Source: an uncultured Alphaproteobacteria bacterium
Lineage (GTDB): Bacteria > Pseudomonadota > Alphaproteobacteria > Sneathiellales > Sneathiellaceae
Length of the DNA stretch: 9,364 nucleotides
Direction of reading: 5' to 3'
Assembly (NCBI GenBank): GCA_937910835.1
Contig: CALEMG010000102.1
Span: 1 to 9,364, forward strand
Every line of letters begins with the position of its first letter. The first letter of the stretch is position 1. The notes beneath the pieces are model-generated. The model searched no databases and had not been told where the DNA came from. It saw nothing but the letters and a program-made list of their open reading frames with translations. Positions 1-5,795 of the stretch are shown here, one piece after another. The position numbers and the translations under genes were made by a program.

Positions 1-40
1 CGCGGCGGAATATGCGGGTCGTGGTATTTTGAAAGGGTAA
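1..40 (+). CDS. eno: Enolase, C-terminal end only (partial)
   Basis: Only the last 12 codons and the TAA stop (38-40) are in the window. Reading from base 2 they give AAEYAGRGILKG. The pattern of Ala-Ala, an aromatic residue, Ala-Gly-Arg and a short basic tail matches the usual C-terminus of bacterial enolase (2-phosphoglycerate to phosphoenolpyruvate, glycolysis). The call also rests on gene order: in many alphaproteobacteria eno lies just upstream of ftsB/divIC and the pdh genes. No active-site residues are present in this fragment, so the assignment depends on the tail motif and synteny. The next gene starts 8 bases after the stop, which suggests it is read from the same transcript. Confidence 0.72.
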   Translation, partial: AAEYAGRGILKG

Positions 41-48
41 GGCTTGCC

Positions 49-675
49 GTGACGCTCTCCCTCTCGGACCTTGCGAGGACGACGCAGGATGTTTACGAGC
101 GCAATGCCACCCGCTTCGATGCGGAACGTCCCAAAATCCTGTTTGAGAGAAACTGGCTTGAGCGGTTCCTCTCCTTCATCCCCGATCAAGGCCTTGTCCT
201 CGATTTAGGGTGCGGTTCTGGTGACCCCATTGCGAGTTATATCATAGGACAGGGGTACAGACTGACCGGCGCGGATGCGTCCGCCGCCATGCTCCGTCTT
301 GCGCGCGCGAAATTTCCCGACGGCGACTGGCGGCAGATGGATATGCGGGCCCTCGATCTGCCCGAACGGTTTCACGGTATCCTTGGTTGGGACAGCTTCT
401 TTCATCTGACCCGCACAGAGCAAAGATCGGTTTTGCCTAAGCTCGCCGTACATCTTCTTCCTTCCGGCGTGCTCATGCTGACGGTAGGGCCAGGAGACGG
501 CGAAGTGACCGGACATGTCGGGGACGATACCGTTTATCACGCCAGCCTCTCTATTGATGAATATACGTCCATTCTTATGTCTGAGGGCTTGGAAGTTATA
601 GATTTTGTGACCGATGAAAAGGATTGCGCGGGCCATACGATCCTGCTGGCGCAGAAACGGGCAGACTCAATCTAA
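49..675 (+). CDS. Class I SAM-dependent methyltransferase, substrate unknown
   Basis: The 208-residue product has a Rossmann-type methyltransferase core. Motif I is VLDLGCGSGDP at residues 50-60 (SAM binding). An acidic motif II follows at GADAS (75-79), with Asp76 placed to bind the ribose hydroxyls. WDSFFHL at 114-120 corresponds to the motif IV region, and LLPSGVLMLTVG (136-147) to the late strand that usually follows a 'kpgG' turn. There is no signal peptide or membrane segment, so it should be cytosolic. The start is taken as GTG at 49: the GGGTAAGG sequence at 35-42 is a plausible ribosome binding site and overlaps the eno stop. The frame stays open upstream to the window edge, but that stretch overlaps eno. 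Nothing identifies the acceptor, which could be a small molecule or a protein. It is not usual between eno and ftsB and may be an acquired gene. Confidence 0.85.
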   Translation: MTLSLSDLARTTQDVYERNATRFDAERPKILFERNWLERFLSFIPDQGLVLDLGCGSGDPIASYIIGQGYRLTGADASAAMLRLARAKFPDGDWRQMDMRALDLPERFHGILGWDSFFHLTRTEQRSVLPKLAVHLLPSGVLMLTVGPGDGEVTGHVGDDTVYHASLSIDEYTSILMSEGLEVIDFVTDEKDCAGHTILLAQKRADSI

Positions 676-813
676 AACTTGATATGCGATTATTGATCCT
701 CTGAGATCGTCCATGTTTGGGCCGCGTTTTTTGGCGCCTAAATTCAATTTAAAATTGAAAAATAAATTATTAATAATACTTAAAAAGGTGAATTTAATGG
801 TGGGAGATCAACT
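676..813 (+). promoter_or_regulatory. AT-rich leader of the lysozyme gene with a short palindrome
   Basis: This 138-base gap is strongly AT-rich from about 740. It contains a perfect inverted repeat, TTCAATT (743-749) and AATTGAA (753-759), with a 3-base centre. It could be an operator or part of a promoter. TTGAAA at 755-760 resembles a -35 hexamer, but no -10 at good spacing is convincing. GGGAG at about 801-805 is the ribosome binding site for the ATG at 814. No gene is visible in the gap. Confidence 0.3.
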
Positions 814-1299
814 ATGGCACATCAGCTTTCTGCGAAAGGAGCGGCGTTTATCAAGCAGTTCGAAGGTTTAAGACTAAAGGCCTATGACGACGGCACAGGC
901 GTGATGACGATCGGGTATGGTCATACGGGCGATGTGAAGATCGGGGAGACGATCACCCAGGCGCTGGCCGACAGCTACTTTAGCGAGGACGTCAAATGGG
1001 CAGTCGATACGGTCAACAACTCCGTGAAGACGGAATTGCAGCAAAATCAGATCGATGCACTTGTTTCCTTCACCTATAATGTCGGGGAGGGCGCGTTCAA
1101 ATCCTCGACGCTGTTGAAGAAACTGAATACGGGCGATTATAAATCTGTCCCCTCCGAGCTGGACCGGTGGATTTATGCGGGTGAGAAAAAGGGGATGTTT
1201 GCTCAGTTTGTCCGCTGGGCTCATCTGGGAAGCGGAATGGAAGTCTCACCCGTCCTGAAGGCGCGGCGGGAGAAAGAGTGTGAACTTTTCAAGAGCTGA
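814..1299 (+). CDS. Phage-type lysozyme/endolysin, glycoside hydrolase family 24
   Basis: The 161-residue protein is a complete GH24 (T4-type) muramidase, predicted to cleave the MurNAc-GlcNAc bond of peptidoglycan. The catalytic signature of the family, Glu-x8-Asp-x5-Thr, is intact as Glu17, Asp26 and Thr32, inside the segments IKQFEGLRLKAYDD and MTIGYGHT. Later conserved parts include QNQIDALVSFTYNVG (around residues 85-100), FKSSTLLKKLN and the C-terminal ARREKECELF. The length is typical of small phage endolysins. There is no signal peptide, SAR-type membrane anchor or transmembrane segment, so the protein would need a holin or cell damage to reach its substrate. No holin, spanin or other phage gene lies beside it. 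The neighbours are housekeeping genes. It may be a domesticated phage gene or recent cargo. The enzyme family is certain; the cellular role is not. Confidence 0.93.
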   Translation: MAHQLSAKGAAFIKQFEGLRLKAYDDGTGVMTIGYGHTGDVKIGETITQALADSYFSEDVKWAVDTVNNSVKTELQQNQIDALVSFTYNVGEGAFKSSTLLKKLNTGDYKSVPSELDRWIYAGEKKGMFAQFVRWAHLGSGMEVSPVLKARREKECELFKS

Positions 1300-1345
1300 A
1301 CCTATTCCTGATGCGAAACCGAATAAATCAACAGTTTTCCGACTA

Positions 1346-1380
1346 TTAGCGGATTATTTGCAACTAATTTATCCGCAAAG
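1346..1380 (+). repeat. Imperfect inverted repeat downstream of the lysozyme gene
   Basis: GCGGAT at 1349-1354 and ATCCGC at 1371-1376 form perfect 6-base arms around a 16-base AT-rich centre. Partial complementarity extends outward on both sides. There is no following T-run, so it is a weak candidate for an intrinsic terminator; it could equally be a binding site or chance. It lies between the lysozyme stop and the ftsB promoter region. Confidence 0.3.
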
Positions 1381-1391
1381 CAATTTTACGG

Positions 1392-1420
1392 TTGACCTCG
1401 ACTCTTGTATTTGATTCACT
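1392..1420 (+). promoter_or_regulatory. Possible ftsB promoter
   Basis: TTGACC at 1392-1397 matches five of six bases of the -35 consensus. At 17 bases spacing the -10 position reads TTCACT (1415-1420), which matches only three of six. If used, transcription would begin close to the ATG at 1427, so the message would be nearly leaderless. This agrees with the absence of a ribosome binding site before that ATG. The -10 is weak and the call is tentative. Confidence 0.3.
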
Positions 1421-1426
1421 CCGTAA

Positions 1427-1738
1427 ATGATTATTAGCCTTGAGATAAGAAAGCGTGCGAAAGCCGGAGCAGGACCCATCCTCGGGATTCTGGCGGTAGC
1501 TTATTTCAGCTATCATCTGGTCGAGGGCGACCGGGGCCTGTTTGCCTATCTCAAGCTTCAGCATGAAATCGATCGGGCCGAGGCGGCCTATCAGCTCACA
1601 GAAAACGAAAAGCAGGCGCTGGAAAAGCGCGTTGCCCTGTTGCGTCCCGAGAATCTTGATACAGACATGCTGGAAGAGCGCAGCCGTGACGTTCTAGGAC
1701 TCGCGCATCCAGATGAAATCGTCATCTATATGAAATAG
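1427..1738 (+). CDS. ftsB: Septum formation initiator FtsB/DivIC-type cell division protein
   Basis: The 103-residue protein has the bitopic layout of the FtsB/DivIC family: a short basic cytoplasmic N-terminus (IRKRAK, residues 7-12), one membrane helix (about 15-32), then a periplasmic coiled coil (about 42-73) and a conserved C-terminal segment, LDTDMLEERSRDVLGLAHPDE (77-97). The family joins FtsL and FtsQ in the divisome and helps activate septal peptidoglycan synthesis. The GDRGLFAYL motif after the membrane helix and its place ahead of pdhA are typical of the alphaproteobacterial version. The start is fixed by an in-frame TAA at 1424-1426 directly before the ATG; no other good start follows before the membrane helix. 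No Shine-Dalgarno sequence is visible. The function rests on family and position; the coiled coil itself is poorly conserved across bacteria. Confidence 0.88.
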   Translation: MIISLEIRKRAKAGAGPILGILAVAYFSYHLVEGDRGLFAYLKLQHEIDRAEAAYQLTENEKQALEKRVALLRPENLDTDMLEERSRDVLGLAHPDEIVIYMK

Positions 1739-1847
1739 CCGGGCACTAGCCTGATTGTAAAAAATATATCCTGCTGAATGTCGTTTCTTTGCGTTTCTTG
1801 CGTAAAATTGAATAAAATAGCCATATTCTTTTTGTCTTTAAAGATAT

Positions 1848-1868
1848 ACCGATTTTCGGTTAATTTTT
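1848..1868 (+). terminator. Small intrinsic-terminator-like hairpin after ftsB
   Basis: ACCGA (1848-1852) and TCGGT (1856-1860) form a perfect 5-base stem with a 3-base loop, followed by TAATTTTT. The stem is short, so it would be a weak terminator. Its position about 110 bases after ftsB and ahead of the pdh cluster fits a boundary between transcripts. Confidence 0.35.
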
Positions 1869-1940
1869 GAGTATTTTCAAAACTTTACAGTCATTAACCA
1901 ATATAAAGTTAATAAATAAATTATACTTGTTTGTTAAGGT
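1869..1940 (+). promoter_or_regulatory. Putative pdh promoter/operator region with an inverted repeat
   Basis: This is the most AT-rich part of the 283-base gap before pdhA. It contains the inverted repeat ATTAAC (1893-1898) and GTTAAT (1908-1913), with a 9-base spacer, suited in size to a dimeric regulator. TATACT at 1922-1927 resembles a -10 element, and the inverted repeat would lie just upstream or across the -35. No matching -35 hexamer is evident. No known regulator motif can be assigned by eye. The rest of the gap (1739-1847 and 1941-2021) shows no gene. Confidence 0.3.
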
Positions 1941-2021
1941 TTGGTCGGCCACATTCTGGCTAAGTGCAACGCGCGCCGAATGACAGGGAAGCTTCGGTTG
2001 CCTATTCGAATGGGAGATATC

Positions 2022-3065
2022 ATGGCACGTCAAACCGCCAGCAGGGCGAAAAGTTCTGCCTCGAATGCCAAGAAACCGGCACGGAGCGCCGGCAAGGCCG
2101 CCCCGAAATTTTCAAAAGAGCAGACCCAGAAATTTTACTATGACATGTTGCTGATCCGCCGGTTCGAGGAAAAGGCAGGCCAGATATACGGCATGGGCCT
2201 GATCGGCGGATTTTGCCATCTTTATATCGGTCAGGAAGCTGTGGTTGTTGGTATGAAGTCGGCGATCACGGAAGATGACGCAGTAATTACATCGTACCGC
2301 GATCATGGTCATATGCTTGCCTGTGGGATGGATCCTAAGGGCGTGATGGCGGAACTTACCGGGCGTGAGGGCGGCTATTCCAAGGGGAAGGGCGGCTCCA
2401 TGCATATGTTCTCGAAAGAGGCTAACTTCTACGGCGGTCACGGGATTGTCGGGGCTTGCGTACCGCTCGGTACCGGTCTCGCCTTCAGTCAGAAATACCA
2501 GGACAGTAAGGATATCACCCTTTGCTATATGGGCGATGGCACCGTCAATCAGGGGCAGGTCTATGAAAGCTTCAATATGGCGGAGCTTTGGAACCTGCCG
2601 GTTGTCTATGTCATTGAAAATAATGAGTATGCCATGGGCACCTCAGTCAAGCGCTCCTCCGCCCAGACACAGCTTTATAAGCGCGGGGAAAGCTTTAATG
2701 TGCCCGGTGAGCAGGTAGACGGCATGGATGTTTTCGCCGTTGCCGCTGCGGGTAAGAAGGCGGTGGATTGGGTCCGTGCGGGTAAGGGGCCGTATATACT
2801 TGAAATGAAGACCTACCGCTATCGCGGTCATTCGATGTCGGATCCGGCGAAGTACCGCTCGAAAGAGGAGGTCAACAAGAAGCGCGCTGAGCATGACCCG
2901 ATCGATCACCTGCGGCAGACCATGTTGGACGATAAAATCAATACGGAAGACGAACTCAAGGAGATCGACCGCAAGATAAAGGCGATTATTGCCGATGCGG
3001 TTGAATTCGCCCAGAACAGTCCGGAGCCACAGCCGGAAGAGCTTTATACGGATGTTTTGGCCTGA
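2022..3065 (+). CDS. pdhA: Pyruvate dehydrogenase E1 component, alpha subunit
   Basis: With PdhB this 347-residue subunit forms the thiamine-diphosphate-dependent E1 that decarboxylates pyruvate and reductively acetylates lipoyl groups. The diphosphate/Mg binding motif starts at GDG (171-173) and ends at ENN (199-201), the expected spacing. The conserved loop YRYRGHSMSDP (265-275) is present, as is RFEEKAGQIYGMGLIGGF near the N-terminus (47-64). Residues 2-29 form a Lys/Ala/Ser-rich extension, probably disordered, as is common in alphaproteobacterial PdhA. The start is taken as ATG 2022 because GGGAG at 2012-2016 lies at ideal spacing. The frame is open further upstream to a TTG at 1941, but that extension has no family-like sequence and poor ribosome binding site spacing. 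It is the first gene of the pdh cluster; pdhB starts 30 bases downstream. Confidence 0.96.
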   Translation: MARQTASRAKSSASNAKKPARSAGKAAPKFSKEQTQKFYYDMLLIRRFEEKAGQIYGMGLIGGFCHLYIGQEAVVVGMKSAITEDDAVITSYRDHGHMLACGMDPKGVMAELTGREGGYSKGKGGSMHMFSKEANFYGGHGIVGACVPLGTGLAFSQKYQDSKDITLCYMGDGTVNQGQVYESFNMAELWNLPVVYVIENNEYAMGTSVKRSSAQTQLYKRGESFNVPGEQVDGMDVFAVAAAGKKAVDWVRAGKGPYILEMKTYRYRGHSMSDPAKYRSKEEVNKKRAEHDPIDHLRQTMLDDKINTEDELKEIDRKIKAIIADAVEFAQNSPEPQPEELYTDVLA

Positions 3066-3095
3066 GCGCCGATCAGCTTGAGAAGGACTAGATAA

Positions 3096-4487
3096 ATGCC
3101 AACAGAAATTTTAATGCCGGCGCTCTCGCCGACGATGACGGAAGGCAAGCTGGCCCGCTGGATGGTGAAAGAAGGCGATACGGTCAGTTCCGGCGATGTA
3201 CTTGCAGAGATTGAGACGGATAAGGCGACGATGGAAGTCGAGGCAGTCGATGAAGGGAAAATCGGCAAAATCCTGATTGAGGGCGATACCGAGAATGTCG
3301 CGGTAAATACACCGATTGCGGTTCTCCTTGAAGAGGGGGAAGATGCCAGTGATCTTGATGGTTTTTCTGCATCATCTGCTCCCGCAGCAGCACCGGAGAC
3401 GGCGGACGATACTCCCGCCAAGGAAGAGCCGGCGCCATGTGTCAGTGTCTCTGAAACTCCCGATGCCTACGACGCCAGTGGCGAAATCCCCGAAGGCACG
3501 GAAATGGTCAAGATGACCGTCCGTGAGGCACTCCGCGATGCGATGGCGGAGGAAATGCGCGATGATGAACGAGTTTTCGTCATGGGCGAGGAAGTTGCCG
3601 AATATCAGGGCGCCTATAAGGTTACGCAAGGGCTGCTGGACGAATTCGGCGCGCGCCGGGTGATCGATACGCCGATTACCGAGCATGGTTTTGCCGGTGT
3701 TGGTGTCGGTGCGGCATTTCATGGATTGCGTCCGATTGTTGAATTTATGACCTTTAACTTTGCCATGCAGGCGATTGACCAGATTGTCAATTCGGCGGCC
3801 AAGACACGCTATATGTCCGGTGGCCAGATGAGCAGCCCGATTGTGTTCCGGGGCCCCAATGGCGCGGCAGCGCGGGGCGCGGCGCAGCATTCACAGTGCT
3901 ATGCCTCCTGGTACTCCCATGTTCCCGGATTGATCGTGATTGCGCCACATACAGCGGCGGACGCCAAGGGCCTTCTGAAGGCGGCAATTCGTAATCCAAA
4001 CCCGGTGATCTTCCTTGAAAATGAAATACTTTATGGTCAGAGTTTCGAGGTGCCGGTCCTTGATGATTTTGTCCTGCCGATTGGCAAGGCGAAGATCGAG
4101 CGTTCCGGTGACGACGTGACCATCGTTTCCTTCGGCATGGGGATGCGCTATGCGCTTGAAGCGGCGGAGGAACTCGCGAAAGAGGATATTTCCGCCGAGG
4201 TGATCGACCTTCGTACCATCCGGCCGATGGATATGGAGACGGTGCTTGCCTCGGTCCGCAAGACCAACCGTTGCGTCACGGTAGAGGAGGGCTGGCCGCA
4301 AAGCGGCGGCGGGGCGGAGATTACCGCGCAGATTATGCATCACGCCTTTGACTATCTGGATGCACCGGTTCTTCGCGTATCCGGCAAGGACGTACCGATG
4401 CCTTATGCGGCCAATCTTGAAAAACTGGCGCTACCACATACTGACGAGGTCGTGGCGGCGGCCAAATCTGTCTGTTATCGCGATTAA
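3096..4487 (+). CDS. pdhB: Pyruvate dehydrogenase E1 component, beta subunit with fused N-terminal lipoyl domain
   Basis: The protein has 463 residues in three parts. Residues 1 to about 80 are a lipoyl domain with the lipoylation motif ETDKATMEVEA, where Lys43 is the expected attachment site. Residues about 85-137 are an Ala/Pro/acid-rich flexible linker. Residues about 138-463 are the E1-beta transketolase-like domain. In the last part, MGEEVAEYQGAYKVT (163-177) carries the conserved glutamate that activates the thiamine cofactor, followed by DTPITEHGFAGVGVGAAF. The lipoyl fusion is characteristic of alphaproteobacterial PdhB; standalone E1-beta is about 325-330 residues. AAGGA at 3083-3087 is a good ribosome binding site. 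The lipoyl domain is 74/89 identical to that of PdhC by hand count. The gene lies between pdhA and pdhC, 11 bases from the latter. Confidence 0.97.
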   Translation: MPTEILMPALSPTMTEGKLARWMVKEGDTVSSGDVLAEIETDKATMEVEAVDEGKIGKILIEGDTENVAVNTPIAVLLEEGEDASDLDGFSASSAPAAAPETADDTPAKEEPAPCVSVSETPDAYDASGEIPEGTEMVKMTVREALRDAMAEEMRDDERVFVMGEEVAEYQGAYKVTQGLLDEFGARRVIDTPITEHGFAGVGVGAAFHGLRPIVEFMTFNFAMQAIDQIVNSAAKTRYMSGGQMSSPIVFRGPNGAAARGAAQHSQCYASWYSHVPGLIVIAPHTAADAKGLLKAAIRNPNPVIFLENEILYGQSFEVPVLDDFVLPIGKAKIERSGDDVTIVSFGMGMRYALEAAEELAKEDISAEVIDLRTIRPMDMETVLASVRKTNRCVTVEEGWPQSGGGAEITAQIMHHAFDYLDAPVLRVSGKDVPMPYAANLEKLALPHTDEVVAAAKSVCYRD

Positions 4488-4498
4488 AGGGGGCGAAC

Positions 4499-5785
4499 AT
4501 GCCAATTACCATTACAATGCCGGCCCTCTCACCGACCATGACAGAGGGAAAGCTTGCCAACTGGCAGGCAAAAGAAGGCGATAGCGTCGCATCGGGTGAT
4601 GTTCTGGCCGAAATTGAAACCGATAAGGCCACCATGGAAGTCGAGGCGGTTGACGAGGGAACCCTTGGCAAAATTCTCGTTCCGGGCGGCACTGAAAATG
4701 TCGCTGTGAATACGCCGATCGCGATCCTGCTGGAAGAGGGGGAAGACGCCTCCGCTCTGGATGGATATGAGGCGGAAGGCGGTGCGGCCCCTGCGGACAC
4801 GCCTGCGCCAACAGCAGAAGAAAAGGGGGGTGACCTTGCGCCTAAGGCTGCTCCCGCACCCTCGCAAAACACCAAAGCCGAACCTGAAAAATTGGGTGAT
4901 CGTATTTTTGCAAGTCCATTGGCCCGACGCATCGCCAAGGACGCTGGGCTCGATCTTGGTTCGATTTCCGGCTCCGGCCCGCATGGCCGTATCGTAAAGA
5001 CGGATGTTGAAGAGGCCATCGCATCCGGTGGTGCCAAAGCTGCTGCTCCCGAAAAGGCGGCGACCGCACCTGCACCTCAGGCGGCAACCCCACCGCCAGA
5101 GGGCAATTACGAGGAAATACCGCTTACCAGCATGCGCAAAACCATTGCACGGCGATTGTCAGAGGCAAAACAGACTATTCCTCATTTCTACCTCACCATC
5201 GAATGTGAGCTGGATAACTTGCTGGCGATGCGCAAAGAACTGAACGCGCGATCCGATGACTACAAGATTTCGGTCAATGATTTCATCATCCGGGCGTCGG
5301 CGCTTGCGCTCAAGAAAGTGCCGACGGCAAATGCCTGCTGGGGCGGGGACAAGATCCTGCAGTATAAGGATTTTGATGTTTCCGTTGCCGTTGCAATCGA
5401 TGGCGGACTGATTACGCCGGTGGTCCGCAATGCCGACCAGAAGGGCCTCGCTGTCATCTCCAACGAAATGAAGGAGCTGGCAGGCCGGGCGAAGGAAGGC
5501 AAACTGATGCCCGAAGAATATCAGGGCGGATGCTTCTCGATCTCCAACCTCGGCATGTTCGGGATTAAGGAATTTTCTGCTGTGATCAATCCGCCTCAGG
5601 CCGCCATTCTAGCGATTGGCGCAGGTGAGATGCGCCCTGTAGTCAAGGACGGCGCGCTCGCCATGGCCAACATGATGAGCGTGACCCTTTCCTGCGATCA
5701 TCGGGTGATTGACGGCGCATTGGGCGCGGTACTGTTAAAACATTTCAAAGGCTATATCGAAGAGCCCTTGACCATGATGCTGTGA
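4499..5785 (+). CDS. pdhC: Dihydrolipoyllysine acetyltransferase, E2 of pyruvate dehydrogenase
   Basis: This 428-residue protein is the core of the PDH complex; it moves the acetyl group from its lipoyl arm to coenzyme A. Domains in order: lipoyl domain 1 to about 80 with the ETDKA motif and Lys43; an Ala/Pro/Lys linker; a peripheral-subunit-binding domain at about 136-174 (FASPLARRIAKDAG, then GSGPHGRIVKTDVEEAI), which docks E1 or E3; a second Ala/Pro linker; and the catalytic domain from about 205 to the end. The active-site signature HxxxDG is intact as His401, Asp405 and Gly406 in SCDHRVIDGA. It has a single lipoyl domain, compared with three in E. coli E2. The start has a strong ribosome binding site (AAGGGGG, about 4486-4493) that runs from the pdhB stop, so translation is probably coupled. 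Confidence 0.97.
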   Translation: MPITITMPALSPTMTEGKLANWQAKEGDSVASGDVLAEIETDKATMEVEAVDEGTLGKILVPGGTENVAVNTPIAILLEEGEDASALDGYEAEGGAAPADTPAPTAEEKGGDLAPKAAPAPSQNTKAEPEKLGDRIFASPLARRIAKDAGLDLGSISGSGPHGRIVKTDVEEAIASGGAKAAAPEKAATAPAPQAATPPPEGNYEEIPLTSMRKTIARRLSEAKQTIPHFYLTIECELDNLLAMRKELNARSDDYKISVNDFIIRASALALKKVPTANACWGGDKILQYKDFDVSVAVAIDGGLITPVVRNADQKGLAVISNEMKELAGRAKEGKLMPEEYQGGCFSISNLGMFGIKEFSAVINPPQAAILAIGAGEMRPVVKDGALAMANMMSVTLSCDHRVIDGALGAVLLKHFKGYIEEPLTMML

Positions 5786-5795
5786 GGAGCCGGAT

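Noticed and set aside
814..1299. Prophage remnant around the lysozyme gene
   Set aside because: Only the lysozyme is phage-like; no integrase, structural or holin gene and no attachment-site repeats were found.
1859..1938. CtrA binding sites (TTAA-N7-TTAA) before pdhA
   Set aside because: Several TTAA words occur but none has the 7-base spacing; the closest pair is 11 bases apart.
1941..2021. N-terminal extension of PdhA by 27 residues from a TTG codon
   Set aside because: The extension has no PdhA-like sequence and AAGG lies too close to the TTG, whereas ATG 2022 has a well-spaced GGGAG.
4333..5037. Long minus-strand open frame (234 codons) opposite pdhC
   Set aside because: It is an Ala/Ser/Pro-rich mirror of the pdhB end, lipoyl domain and linker of pdhC; no family motif or ribosome binding site.
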